From assembly GCA_023014365.1 (NCBI GenBank), contig JAEBUN010000058.1:62001-126000 (forward strand): DNA of 64,000 bases, in the 5' to 3' direction. Shown in pieces: positions 1 to 10,790 of this stretch. This DNA comes from Lepiota brunneoincarnata (Eukaryota; Basidiomycota; Agaricomycetes; Agaricales; Agaricaceae). The notes under the pieces were generated by a model. The model ran no database searches. It saw only the letters and a list, made by a program, of their open reading frames with translations, and was not told the origin of the DNA. Within the stretch, counting starts at the first letter, position 1. Every line of letters begins with the position of its first letter. Made by a program: the position numbers and the translations under genes.

Positions 1-54
1 CATTCAGACATGAGTGATCCCCTTCGTTCAATGAAATCCTCTAAAAATGCTCAC

Positions 55-326
55 CAGACGGTTGTTGACGGTGACCCGAAGGGTCTGGCCCTTGGTGACC
101 AAGATCGGTGGGTTAGGATACACACCACCTGCAGTGACAGTGCCTAGAATCCTTCTGCTCAGTACCTGTGATGGTTAGAGTGGAATGAAAGAGAAGACAT
201 ACTCCTGCTGAAACCATCAGCGGAGATCTTTGCGTTTACAACGTTCATGGTGACCGATTTAACGGACTCGACCGTCGCGCCGACGGCCGCCTGAACGAGG
301 GCGAGAAGAAGAAGATAGCTTTGCAT
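55..326 (-). CDS. Laccase (multicopper oxidase), 5' exons only, cut by the left edge
   Basis: Secreted copper enzyme that oxidises phenols with reduction of O2. I read exon 1 as 326-203 and exon 2 as 143-55, with a GTATGT..TAG intron that keeps frame; a further GTGAGC donor follows at 54. The start at 326 gives a signal peptide (MQSYLLLLALVQAAVGA), and mature protein starts near ATVESV. The next residues, NAKISADGFSRS and then TVTAGGVYPNPPILVTKGQ, match the first beta-strand region of fungal laccases just before the L1 copper motif, which lies beyond the window. An ORF reading straight through the first intron hits a stop at 159. Family call is firm; which laccase paralogue, and whether it is active, cannot be judged from about 70 residues. 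Confidence 0.85.
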
Positions 327-412
327 TGCGGACTGCCGATAGACCAATAGACTCTTGAGGCTCGATCGATGGGTGCAACCGATGCGAGGAAATCCCAGCG
401 TTATCCCATCGG

Positions 413-419
413 TTTTATA
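413..419 (-). promoter_or_regulatory. TATA box of the laccase gene
   Basis: TATAAAA on the minus strand, 87 bp upstream of the laccase ATG at 326. Position and sequence fit an RNA polymerase II core promoter; the start of transcription is inferred. Confidence 0.5.
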
Positions 420-2025
420 CCCTCCTTGATGCCTGTGTAACAGTCTAGATCCGGTCGTATCTGACTTGAAAAAGATCTGCGAGTGGGCCAGAAACTCATG
501 AGACACAGGAGAAAGAGGCCTTTGCCATCTTCGGGTGAATTTTCGATAGCATGTAGTGTTAGTGATGACCGGTATGGAAGTAAATTCCTCGAGCGCGGGT
601 CTTGTCGAATACACGGGTAACAGGTCTATGAGGATATCAGACGTCCGGTATTGGTTCCTTTGAGCTGGGAACGATGGATGAGATTTGTCGACGACACGGC
701 CGAATAGCGAATAGAAAATGTTCTGGGAGTGCTGTGGATGAGGGACAAGCGAGGGACCAGGGACGGATCATGCGCCCGCAAACTTTGTGTAAATGGAAGT
801 TTCCTGAGCACTCCACAGTCCATACACTGGTCATTTCCAACCACGACCACGAGGAGGTGCGTGTTAAAAGATGTGTGGGTTCACAACTGGAAAAATTCTG
901 ATATCGGTCCCGATAGTGGAGTAATACAGTGCTGTGTGCGTACAGGTCGAGAGCTTTGGGTACGAGTGCGTGAAAAAAAAGTTAAAAGGGATGGTGTTCA
1001 TTGGTGATTGCAGACACGTTGTCCAAATCGTTCGTGGTGGTGGGAAACGTGTTCAGGATACTGACGCTGTTGTCATTGAGCCACTTCTCTATTCCATGAT
1101 GAGATGTGTGTAAAAAAACAAAAAAATGTCAGAATAACGATGATGCGCAGCACAGAAGAAATATCCAGTTTTACTAGGGGGAAGCGGCCGAAAGCTAACA
1201 TTAGCATGAGTTATTCGCAGGCGTACTAAATTAGGCTTACGGAAGGTAAGGTCGTGGGACAGTTGACGGAGGCGTTTTTCGTGGTTATTCGACGTCGGAA
1301 TCAAACTCTTGGTAAAGGGATTGTCACTCAGCGAAAGGGTGGGGTGGAATCGGTGTCGGACAGGTCATCATATCATCACGAACTTTTGTTTTAAGGTTTA
1401 ACTAGGAGACCAACCCTTTGGCTATGTTTCCACCGCACCGGGGCCCACTACAAGAGGCCATGGGTATGCCAAGTCACCCATTGAACTGGCACCCCCATAA
1501 AAGGAGTTCTGCCTACGCTCAGGAGGACATTGAGCATCCCACGTAGTGTTGATGGCATGAAATTGGCTCACATAGTCAAGACCCAGAGTGACTGCTCCCG
1601 ATAGTTGCCTGGGGAAAAAAGAAGCCGAGAGTGAAGAATCGTGTGAGGAAGATAGAGGTGTGGGAGAGATTTGGGCCGGATTTGACAGTACAACGCTGAT
1701 GGACTCAGAGCACGATAGGTTTTGACAAATCCAGGCGCGAGGTAAGGTCGGCGGCAAAACAACACAACAGCCTCCCATGTATGTATCGGGTTTCACGCGG
1801 GGAAGGACTAAACTCGGTCAGGAGTCCGAAACGAGGGCTTACATGGGAAGGGAGAGGATGATAAGCCTTGTATTGACGGAGATGTCGGAAACAAGGCAAG
1901 GTGACAAGTAGAGTAAGTGAAGAGGAAATAGTCGATGTGTGAAGCAAGTAGGGTAAATAGCCGCATTACAAGCTGTGTAACGTACGTCGCGTGGTTATTA
2001 ATCTCGCGTATGTGAAAAGTGCGGC
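420..2025. other. Intergenic stretch, no supported gene
   Basis: Upstream region of the laccase and 3' flank of the NOPCHAP1-like gene. Open frames here, such as one on the minus strand at 1422-1796, show no recognisable domain, no clear signal peptide and no conserved exon pattern, so I call none of them. Confidence 0.5.
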
Positions 2026-2736
2026 TCACTCTTGCGACTTTTCCTCCAGCACGGTGATTTGGGCCCTGTTCAGTGAGCGACGAGGGAGAGGTTTGATGGG
2101 CCGTACCGGGACAAAGGAAGTGATGATTTCTGAAGATGCATCTGAATCGACATCGGACTCGTCCTGGCAGAGTTCCTCTGAAGATGAAGACGAAGACGAG
2201 GTAGACATTTCGGCATCCTGGTCTTCCTGGGCCTTCTTGCGGCTGCGATCCTGAAAGACACCAAGACCGAGGTTCTGGAGCAGAGATGAGAGTATTCCAA
2301 GGAGACGTGGGAGGGGTACTCACCATCTCGACGTATTGGTCCACATGTTCACTTATCTGCTCGATGTCGACACTATTTGGGTCCTCCTGCATCCGCTGGG
2401 CGAGGGCCTCATTGGAAGCCTTTAGTTGGGGAAGGAAGGCGTGGACACGCGAGAGAACTGTTGCAATAGTCAGCAAGGTAGTCACATTTCCGGGCTCGAT
2501 GATACGGACGCTCAGAGGGAGGATTGACAGCGAAGGTAGACCGGTCTCCGAAGTCAAACTTGGGGAAACCGGGTGGTGGCTGGGGCCTGGAGTCGTTGTT
2601 GAGTTTCTCGAGCAGGGCCTCTGTGAAGATGTGAGTGAAGATAGCACACGGATATATGTGACATACGGATGCGCTTCTGCCTGTCGTCGTCGTCCTCGAC
2701 GTCGAGGGTGTTGTCATTGTTGGTGTTGTTGGCCAT
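2026..2736 (-). CDS. NOPCHAP1-like (DUF4598) box C/D snoRNP assembly factor
   Basis: Four exons are read: 2736-2667, 2620-2542, 2510-2324 and 2274-2026, giving about 194 aa. The family is a small nuclear adaptor linking NOP58 to the R2TP chaperone during box C/D snoRNP assembly. Support: an acidic N-terminus (LDVEDDDD), a PPGFPKFDFG segment, the conserved core VLSRVHAFLPQLKASNE, the motif DQYVEMNLGLGVFQDR, and an acidic Ser-rich tail as in human C12orf45. The second intron is only 31 nt, with GT..AG ends; without it the frame shifts. The gene is divergent from DUS1 with 81 bp between the start codons. Family assignment is good; the 31-nt intron is inference. Confidence 0.75.
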
Positions 2737-2817
2737 TCCAGAGTCAGAGTGATCGTAGCACAGCCACAAGCACGCTTCACCATTTTCGCAAATCTCACAA
2801 AAAGCCTCAAACGCCTT
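2737..2817. promoter_or_regulatory. 81-bp shared promoter between NOPCHAP1-like and DUS1 genes
   Basis: The two start codons point away from each other across 81 bp, so the 5' UTRs and core promoters must share or overlap this space. Both genes act in RNA maturation. No TATA box is evident. Confidence 0.5.
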
Positions 2818-4303
2818 ATGGCTGACCACCCAAAGCTGGGAGGCTACGACTTCTACAAGAATGTCCTGGGCAGCCCAAAGTACATTGTCGCCCCCATGGT
2901 AGACCAAAGCGAGCTGGTGCGTCGTTTTATCTGCCCTCCATGTCCGATATCTCACTCACCAGCTCATAGGCCTGGAGAAGGCTGTCCAGGAGATATGGAG
3001 CCCAGGTGCGCCCCTGAGGCATGCGTAGAAACCAGACTAACGCAACATTTCAGCTAATATATTCACCCATGATCAACGCCAAAGTCAGCCATCCCTTTCC
3101 ATCAACCGGAATCAACTGTTCACCCAGCTCACCCGCAGATCTTCACGACCCAATCCAACAAAACCTACCGCGACAACAACTTCAACCTAGGCTGCGGCGA
3201 AGAGGGCGACCCGACCGTCGATCGGCCGCTCATCATCCAATTCTGTGCGAATGATCCTGAGCAGCTCCTTGCCTCTGCCAGGATTGTCGAAGCCCACTGT
3301 GACGCCGTCGACATAAATCTCGGCTGCCCGCAAGACATTGCCAAAAAGGGGCGATATGGTGCGTTCCTCCAGGATGACTGGGACCTCATACATAAGCTCA
3401 GTGCGTCTGCTTTGTTCTATCACCGTCAATCCTATCATTCAGGTCATTGCAGTCAACATTCTCCACAACAACCTCTCCGTGCCCGTTACTGCCAAATTCC
3501 GGGTGTTTCCTACCATCGAAAAGACCGTCGCCTACGCAAAAATGCTCGAAAGCGCCGGAGCACAGATACTCACATGTCACGGGCGTTTACGCGAACAGCG
3601 GGGCGTCAATACGGGTCTGGCGGACTGGAAAAAGATCCGCGCGGTCAAGGAGGCTGTTTCAGTACCTGTCTTTGCCAATGGCAATATCCTATACCAATCC
3701 GACATCTCTCCCTGTCTAGAAGCAACCGGCGCTGACGCAGTCATGAGCGCTGAAGGCCAGTTGCACAACCCCGTGCTCTTCAATGGCCTCACATCCCCTT
3801 CTCGACCCTCCCTCTCCGACCTTGAGTATCTCTCAGACGAACAAATTCTCCTACGTCAGCCGCGACATTGTAGCCTCGCAATAGAGTACCTGGATCTTGT
3901 GCTCTCGCAAAAGACGCCTACGGCCGTTAGCGCGGTCAAAGGCCACCTTTTCAAAATCATGCGTCCGGGCCTAACACGAGAAAAAGATTTGAGAGAGCGG
4001 TTAGGGAAGGTCAAGGTGAACCCAAAAGCACCGAGAGAAGGATACGAGGAATACATGAAAGTGTGTAAGGAGCTGAACGAGAGAATGGAGGTTCGTCCAG
4101 TCCCCTTCTCTTGTCTCTTGATGCCTAACATATCCATCTAGCGCGACGAAAATGCCGCCGCAGGAAAACCCCTTAGAGACTTGATTGAAATAGACCCCGC
4201 AACAGGGATACAAATAATGCCCCACTGGCTCGCCCAGCCTTATTTCCGACCACTACCCTCTTTGAACCCCAGTGAAAAACGCCTAAAGTTGTACCAAATC
4301 TGA
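2818..4303 (+). CDS. DUS1: tRNA-dihydrouridine(16/17) synthase, Dus1 family
   Basis: FMN enzyme that reduces uridine 16/17 in the tRNA D-loop using NAD(P)H. Six exons are read: 2818-2916, 2970-3005, 3054-3083, 3139-3400, 3453-4090 and 4142-4303. Together they give 408 aa, close to the family's usual length. Landmarks: FMN-site start [28 protein letters not shown]; catalytic cysteine in [46 protein letters not shown]; and the [15 protein letters not shown] phosphate-binding end. Introns are 48-55 nt with GT-AG ends, and all junctions restore family motifs. It is divergent from the NOPCHAP1-like gene. No damage is seen. Confidence 0.93.
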
Positions 4304-4624
4304 CCAAATGGACTCAAACTCATCAAACACTCTCCATTGAAACCCACACAGGCGATCTTTGATACATCTCTGTTCGCTCATGTCGACCACCATGCAGCTG
4401 TCTACGTTCGTGTACACAGCGCTCGAAGCAATGTTATGTCATGTCTTTCCAAACGATTTCCCCCCCTAAGTTCACACGCTCTAGCCACAGGGATAGGTAA
4501 GGTTCTCTGGCTCGCCCAATACCCCTCCTCCATCCCCTCCGCGCGCCAGTTGCCCTCCGTCCCCTTGTGGTACGTACCCATTGTCGCGCCATATCCTTGC
4601 ACTTTGGCTGAAGGAGAAGCACAG

Positions 4625-6530
4625 ATGCCGCCTAACCAAGTCCTTTGTGATTGCAACCACTGTGGTTTGACGATCAAAGTAGCCCCATCGACACGATACG
4701 AACACAGGAAAAGACATGGAAGGCGACTACTCTTGTCACAAACCTTCGAGACTTTCTTGGAGAAACGCACCTCCACCATCGCAAATCCTCAAAGTGCCGC
4801 TTCAAACAAGAGATCCAAGCATTTTGACTCAACGGCAAATCGGCCTGCATCATCCCAGCACAGGGCTAACGATCATCAAGTCAATGCCACGACACGAGGT
4901 GTAGACGGCACTGACCCGCTGCCCGAGGGGAGTATTCGTAGTGCGAGTCCTGTGACTATTTACAACATACTCTTCCCGCATCCATATAATATTCATGACA
5001 ATTACAGAATTTTGATGCAGCGTGTGCTTCCTTATGAGGATACGGGAGAGACCTCGAACCTGGACCACCCCAACGCCCCCATAACTTCACAGATCCAACG
5101 TACAGCAACAAACTCATCACAATACATGCACGATTTTCCACGTTCAGACCTCCAAATAATGATACCACCATCGCTATTGAATTTATCAAGAACCTCCAGT
5201 CTGCGCGTCTCGAAGATTCTGGACTTGATGCTCATGTCGTCGAGCAGCTACGAAATCCCATACAAACCTACAACAAGAGTCAACTTGCAGCCGATATGAA
5301 GTATGCAATGGAAATATTTGTAGATCTCACGCACTCCTCCCTCAAAACATATGACCACATCCGCGCATCGTATTTACGGCGTCATCCCACAGAGTCCATG
5401 CCCACGCGCAATCATGTATCCAAAGCTATCGAAAATACTACAGGCATTGTTTCTCTCAAACACGACATGTGTCCAGAAACGCATATTGCATATACTGGTC
5501 CATACGCTCATCTCGAGGCCTGTCCGGTCTGTCACCTAAGCAGGTACCTCCCCGAGTCTGGTAAACCACGACGCTTCCACACAATGCCTCTCGGCCCCCA
5601 ACTTTAAGCACTGTGGCGCCAGCCGGAACACGCGAAAGCAATGCGATATCGACGAGACCGGACTCGTAGCCTCGTAGAAAATTTGCGATCGGGTAAACGT
5701 GACATTCCCGTCTATCAAGACATATATGAGGGGAGTGCATATCTCAAGGCGGTCAGTGATGGAAACATAGGCGAAGACGATATGGTCCTCATGTTGTCCA
5801 TCGATGGGGCGCACCTGTACGAGAGTAAGCACTCCGACTGCTGGGTCTATGTCTGGATCGTCCTCGACCTATCCCCCAAAATTCAATATCACCAAAACCA
5901 TGTTCTCATAGGCGGAATTATTCCTGGGCCGAACAAACCTCGCGATCTGAACTCATTCTTATTCCCAGGTCTCTATCATGTCATGACTCTACTTAATGAA
6001 CCAAATGGACTACAAATTTGGGACTCTTATGAGTAACGATGCTTCAGTTCATCAATTTTTCATTCTCTCAGTTGTGCTGATGCTCCAGGAATGGCTGAGA
6101 TTGACGGATGCGTTGGTCATAGCGGCCATCAAGGGTGTCGACTCTTCTGCCCAGTCACAGGACGCTGCAAACAAGGTGTCGGGATCTATTATCCTGTGCT
6201 ACTGAAACCTCATGATTATGAGATGCCTGGTAGTGATCATCCTGATGTAAATCCAGTGCACTTGCCTTGTGGAAGCCCATCCAAGTACTGGGAGTCATTA
6301 AGATACCTCCTTTCATTGACATCCCACAGTGAATTCCTCCAGCAACACCTAGAAATAGGGATTGTCAACCCTACTTTGTTTCTTGTTACCTGGGTTAAGG
6401 GTTTGCTCTTGAGTAGCATGGTGTTTGTGGCAGGATGTCTATACAGACTTGGTCCTGTCCTACTAAGTGTGACTTGGAGACAATGGAGCACTATAAGTCC
6501 AGCTGGTTATGGCAAAGAGGTATAGGAGGC
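4625..6530 (+). pseudogene. Broken tnp2 (Transposase_21/Plavaka-like, CACTA superfamily) transposase
   Basis: Begins at ATG 4625 with a small zinc-binding N-terminus (CDCNHCGLTIK..HRKRHG). It continues with a typical linker (LRNPIQTYNKSQLA), a Cys-rich segment (HLEACPVCHLSRYL), the first catalytic Asp in MLSIDGAHLYESKHSDCW, then GGIIPGPNKPRDLNSFLFPG and GCRLFCPVTGR. The frame is not continuous: it changes near 5270-5290 and meets an in-frame TAA at 5605-5607, where relatives read PQLQALWR (CAA to TAA). Homology fades after about 6380 in an AT-rich tract, so the C-terminal half is missing. Terminal repeats were not found. Family certain; inactive. Confidence 0.8.
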
Positions 6531-6796
6531 AAGAACTTTATAACACTAAGATAAGGATACATGGTAATGTACTGTATCCTTATATACTACTAAGTGTGGC
6601 TATGCCTCTACCATAAGTGTTTGGACCTGAGTAACTAATGAGTCAGAGATAAGGAAGTTAAATATAGTCCTTCTGATGTACTAATCATTTCAGAGTGACA
6701 TATGACATGGGAATTTTAGCTAAACATAACTGTCCTTCTAATGTGGATTCTGATAACATTAGGTCCATCTTTAGAGTTGTTTTCCATTACAACTTA

Positions 6797-7606
6797 TTAG
6801 TTTCCATCTTTGGGGTATTTAGCTAGGTAAGAGGGTTCATAGTAATCGACCTGAGGATTTTCGGTGGAGTTTGGGTGAGGGGGAATGACAGGAGAAAAGG
6901 CTGGAGTGGGGGTTCTGTGGAGGTTAAGGATAGAGGTGGTTTCTGGAGATGGGGGTTGTCCTGGGTAAAAGATGTTGTACAGAAGTTGTCTAAAGTGAGG
7001 GCTTTCTATTTGTACCTTGGCAAGGGTGGTGGTATTTTTCTCAGAAGGCACCACATGATTCTCCTGTAATGTTGGACTCAGCAACCTCATTGTAGCATTC
7101 CTTGTAATAATTGTTGTTTGTGAGGTCAATGTATTTATTGTGAGTGATGGGAGTTGTTGTGGGACAGGCTGCCAAATTTCTGGAGTAAGGGGTGTGTTGA
7201 GTCTTTTGAGCTGGGTATTCAGTCTGTTTATGGTGGGGTTGGAAAACTGCACAGTGGGGGCAGCTGTAAGGGGACTGGCAGCGTGCACTCCCTCTTACAC
7301 AAGGTACGTCTAGGGGCCTGCGGTTGGACATCCAGGCTTGGCCTCTCTGTAAGGGAACAGCTGGGTAGCCAGATCCCAATCCTAGTGAGCTTAGCATACT
7401 GATCACCTGGTGTATCTAACCGGTGTAATGGGTTGCCACTCATCTATTCTTACTCCTCTTCTGATGTAGGTTGCCTGATGGGTATTCTTAGATAGAACTT
7501 GATCTTGTGCTGTAAATAGTTGTTCTCTGATGTTCCAGGACATTCTGTAGTATTTATAGCACTGTCTGTAGTATATAGGCACAGGTTGGGGGGTGAAGCC
7601 CCTCAC
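6797..7606 (-). pseudogene. AT-rich Pro/Thr-rich ORF remnants, possible relative of the interrupted ORF
   Basis: Three overlapping open frames on the minus strand (7606-7403, 7443-7228, 7288-6797) encode Thr/Pro/Gln-rich protein with no known domain. The segment SPHFRQLLYNIFYPGQPP resembles QHFRQLLYRPYLPIPP in the interrupted ORF at 18.3-18.5 kb, and NPQVDYYEP resembles STQLEYNHQ in the same relative position. I therefore take it as a decayed second copy of that sequence family. Function unknown; it could equally be non-coding relic. Confidence 0.3.
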
Positions 7607-7608
7607 TT

Positions 7609-7903
7609 GATTATCAACTTGGTTCTGGGCCCCTTATTCCCCTAACACTCTCTAGCTGATGCCTCATGCCCAAACCTGGTCTTGGCCTTCAGCCACCCCC
7701 ATCCCTGAGTCCAATCCCCAAGTGACTTTATTACTAATAGTTGTTTGTTTATTGTTTGCATACATTATTACTGGTAGCTTACATAGTGCTTGGTTACCTG
7801 GTCTGTGCACAGGCCACTATGTATATATATAGTGTGGGTGGCGATTGTAATTGCCACCTGAATATCAACTTGGTTCTGGTACATTATCCTCCTCTAACAG
7901 CAG
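7609..7903. repeat. Pair of about 45-bp imperfect direct repeats 251 bp apart
   Basis: ATCAACTTGGTTCTGG followed by a C/T-rich stretch ending CTAACA occurs at about 7612-7648 and again at about 7863-7899. The enclosed 250 bp has no coding signal. It may be the edge of a small solo LTR or a duplicated fragment; identity unknown. Confidence 0.35.
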
Positions 7904-8366
7904 TGGTATTTGATGCGGTTGTATGAATAATGTCCTGGAGTGTATTGTTTGCATCCAAGACAGGCAAATTATAGGCAATCCATAGTCCAATGTCTGGTAT
8001 GTCTACATTGAATGCAGACAGATCTGTTGGTGGTTTGGGGGTTGGTTTGTGGGTGAATGGGATTGGGGGAGTTCCAAATTGGGATGTTGTTATTGGTGAT
8101 GGTGTGGGTGGTGTTTCTGGTGGGGGTGATATTTCTAAATGGGTTTCTGGGGTTGATGGGTTTCTTTCCCTTATTGGGAGTGGTGGTGGTGATGATGGAG
8201 GGGATAGTTGTGGTGGAGTGCTTCTGGGGATGTACAGCATGTTGCTAGGGTAAGTTCTTTGACACCTCAGACATGAGGCTTGGTTGTGATCTGAGAAGTT
8301 CCTTGAGTGATTCTGCCTAGGCATGTTGCATATCGTATGCAGCAGTGAGAGCCTTAGTCTGTCATA
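7884..8366 (-). pseudogene. Interrupted Pro/Thr-rich ORF, 3' third
   Basis: C-terminal piece of one reading frame that is split by two transposons. Reading on the minus strand, it enters from the Tc1 insertion site with TAT GAC AGA and continues through NQASCLRCQRTYPSN. A long Pro/Thr/Ser-rich tract follows, then a terminal segment DIPDIGLWIAYNLPVLDAN, with the stop at 7884. The frame at the TA duplication matches that of the middle piece (9971-10092). No domain is recognised. AT-rich codon use differs from the flanking host genes, so this may itself be a transposon gene. Confidence 0.5.
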
Positions 8367-8582
8367 CAGTAAGGGACAAAACCCTTCCAATGATTTTTAT
8401 ACTTCAACAAATATGTTAATAACTGCCCACCTACTAAGGATAAAACCTTCATATTTTAATTGGGAATACCTATATGACTCATATATCATCCTGCCAAATA
8501 TCATTACATCATATGCCATTTTGGGAAGTCAGTGAATTAAACAATCATTTAAGGTCATTGGAAGGGTTTTGTTTATCTCTAA
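8367..8582. repeat. Tc1 terminal inverted repeat, left arm
   Basis: About 216 bp, inverted match to 9754-9970. The outer motif AACCCTTCCAATGA recurs inverted (TCATTGGAAGGGTT) near the inner end at about 8558-8571. Each arm thus has two opposed copies of a likely transposase-binding site. Confidence 0.85.
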
Positions 8583-8604
8583 GAAATTACCAATAATTAC
8601 ACTT

Positions 8605-9606
8605 TTAGTACTTTGTATACCCTCCCCTGGCATCCAAGACAGCCTGAACCCTATCAGGCATACTCTCTATCAGATTCTGACACACTTCTGCTGGAATCTG
8701 ATCCCATTCCTTTTGTGTCCTCTCCCATAATTCTTCCATCCCCTGAGGTGGAGTGTCATACTTCCCTAACTTGATTTTAAGGTGAGTCCACAAATATTCA
8801 ATTGGATTAAGGTCTGGAGATTGTGGGAGCCACACTATAACCTCCATTTCAGCTGCTTTGAACCATTTTTGAGCTTTGATGTGCCTATATTTGGGATCAG
8901 TATCTTGTTGAAAGACAATATCCTCCACCTCTTTATCATACCACTCCAGGCTCCCCTTGAGTTCATCCTCCAAAATAGTAACAAATAGATCACCATCCAT
9001 CTTACCATTAATCTTGGCTGCCAACCCTGGACCCTCCCACAGCATACAGTCCCATACCATGATAGAACCTCCTCCAAACTTTGTGGTTTCCTGTACCAGC
9101 CTATCACTAAGCCTCTCCCCTGCTCTTTTCCAGACCCAAACCCTGCCATCTGACCCTAAGCAATTGATTTTGGTCTCATCTGACCAAACCACCCTCTTCC
9201 AGTCTTCCAGGGTCCAGTCTGCACATGCCTCTGCCCACTCCAATCTTTTCCTCTTGTGTATAACAGAGAGTTTAGGCCTTTTCTGCTTGACTACAGCCTT
9301 CATTCCGGCTTTTTTGAGTGCTCTGCAAACTGTTTTGGAGGATAGAGATTGGTCAATGACAGTATGAAGGGTTCTAGTGGTTTGGGAGGCATTTTCAGCC
9401 TTGTAGGATGTGATAAGATGAGTGATATATTTGATATTGCCAACAGAAAGCTTAGTTGGGCAGCCACCAAGTGACTTTGAAAGTGTTGAATGATGTTTGG
9501 AGCAAAGACAAGATATAGTGCTGAGGCCAAGACCAGTGGTAGAAGCAATATGGGTAGCAGAGTGGCCTTTGTCCAAAAGAGAAAGAATATGGTTGCATTG
9601 AGTCAT
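8605..9606 (-). CDS. Tc1 transposase (DD34E)
   Basis: Intact 333-aa transposase that cuts and pastes the element at TA sites. The N-terminus has paired helix-turn-helix DNA-binding regions (SATHIASTTGLGLSTISCLC; then a Tc3-like second domain up to about residue 110). The DDE_3 catalytic core follows: first Asp in VVWSDETKIN, second Asp in VFQQDTDPKY (the usual Asn/His of FQQDNDPKH are changed to Thr/Tyr), and Glu in SPDLNPIEYLW, exactly 34 residues after the second Asp. A GGGSIMVWDCMLWEGPG stretch lies between. No stops or shifts. No introns are needed. Confidence 0.95.
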   Translation of the reverse strand: MTQCNHILSLLDKGHSATHIASTTGLGLSTISCLCSKHHSTLSKSLGGCPTKLSVGNIKYITHLITSYKAENASQTTRTLHTVIDQSLSSKTVCRALKKAGMKAVVKQKRPKLSVIHKRKRLEWAEACADWTLEDWKRVVWSDETKINCLGSDGRVWVWKRAGERLSDRLVQETTKFGGGSIMVWDCMLWEGPGLAAKINGKMDGDLFVTILEDELKGSLEWYDKEVEDIVFQQDTDPKYRHIKAQKWFKAAEMEVIVWLPQSPDLNPIEYLWTHLKIKLGKYDTPPQGMEELWERTQKEWDQIPAEVCQNLIESMPDRVQAVLDARGGYTKY

Positions 9607-9753
9607 AGAGAAAGATTGTATGTTAGCAAAATGAGGTTGGGGGGGGGTGGTGTGAGCTAGGGGAGTGAGCAGCTATGTTTATACATTATTCCAACCAGTC
9701 ACATGACATTTATTTGCACTTATTTGGCTGTAATAAACAAAATCATGTGATTA

Positions 9754-9970
9754 GAGTAGAGATGGACAAAAACCTTCCAATGACCTTAAATAATTGTTTA
9801 ATTCACCGACTTCCCTAAAGGCATATGACATAATGATACTTGGCAGGATGATACATGAGCCATATAGGTATTCCCAATAAAAATATGAAGGTTTCACCTC
9901 TAGTAGGTGGGCAGTTATTAACATATTTGTTGAAGTATAAAAATCATTGGAAGGATTTTGTCCCTTACTG
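9754..9970. repeat. Tc1 terminal inverted repeat, right arm
   Basis: Inverted counterpart of 8367-8582, with about a dozen or more substitutions. The outer end reads CAGTAAGGGACAAAATCC on the minus strand. Confidence 0.85.
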
Positions 9971-10092
9971 TATGTAGTAGGTGTAATCATCCCATAGTTG
10001 TTTTCCATAGTCTGAAATTGGAGCATTGTCCAATTTATTGGTAAAGGTTCAGCTGGTGGCAGTCTTGCACATATCTCCATTAGAAGGGCAAT
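9971..10092 (-). pseudogene. Interrupted Pro/Thr-rich ORF, middle piece
   Basis: About 40 codons lying between the chromovirus (right) and the Tc1 element (left). It reads LLMEICARLPPAEPLPIN and then a segment ending YGMITPTT on the minus strand. Both outer edges are target-site duplications (ATTGC and TA), and both neighbours continue in the same frame. Function unknown. Confidence 0.55.
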
Positions 10093-10790
10093 TGTTATGA
10101 TCCGTGCTCCTTCTGTATCCGAGGATAACTGGAGACGGCCTTCAATCACTCTACAAGGTGTCCGAGACGGTTGGCCTTATAGAGCTTAGTGGATCGCGCT
10201 CAATGAGATAACGAGGAAAGACGCCAAGTTAAGGCAGAGAGGTAAATGACCGCTGTTAACAAGATTAAAGCTTAAGGCTTTAATCTCTACTTGTACAGGC
10301 CTTATATACCTATGAGGTGCTATATACTCGTTATAGGTTACTTGGCTGTTCTACTGGTCGTGCGCAGTCCTGACCATGATGCACATCCTGGCTGATGGCA
10401 TCCTAGCGTTATTTATATTACAATGAGTCAGTACTCTCGCTACTGCTGTGCGATGTTCCATCGCTTTCCTCTGACTCATAATCTTCTTCTCCCGATTGTA
10501 TCTCCATGGAATCCTCTCCGTTCTCGCTCTCCATTCTCTCAGTGCTTCCATCCGTATCGGAGGTTGGGTCGGTTGATCCATGGTTATCTTCCTCGTCCTC
10601 GGGGTATTCCAATATATCCTCCAAGGTTATCTCCATTCCTGCTTCTCTCGCCAGGTCCTGCATGGCGGTGTAATATTCCCCTTCCTCGTCTTCGTATTCT
10701 TGTGCCCGTAATTGGTCTGTAGTCTCCTGTACCCATCTTGTAAAGTCAAACAATAGTTCTTGTTCCTCCCGGTCTGGACTGTTCATAACA
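10093..10790 (-). repeat. 3' LTR of the chromovirus
   Basis: 698 bp. The U3 part (10790 down to about 10274) encodes the end of the extra ORF up to the stop at 10418, followed by a TATA box and the predicted transcription start. It differs from the 5' LTR at roughly four positions, including two single-base gaps. Confidence 0.93.

Larger units (their letters stand above)
8367..9970 (-). mobile_element. Full-length Tc1/mariner element (1,604 bp, TA target duplication)
   Basis: Ends are CAGTAAGGG...CCCTTACTG, flanked by TA at 8365-8366 and 9971-9972. Terminal inverted repeats of about 216 bp enclose one intact transposase gene. The element sits inside a Pro/Thr-rich ORF, and removing it with one TA restores that frame. 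The TIR arms differ by scattered substitutions, so the insertion is not brand new, but nothing visible prevents transposition. Confidence 0.93.

Noticed and set aside
159..614. 151-codon minus-strand ORF as a single protein
   Set aside because: Only its part from the ATG at 326 belongs to the laccase; the upstream residues are 5' flank and the end reads into an intron.
1422..1796. 124-codon minus-strand ORF ending VVGPGAVET
   Set aside because: No domain, no conserved exon neighbours, no clear start context; treated as chance.
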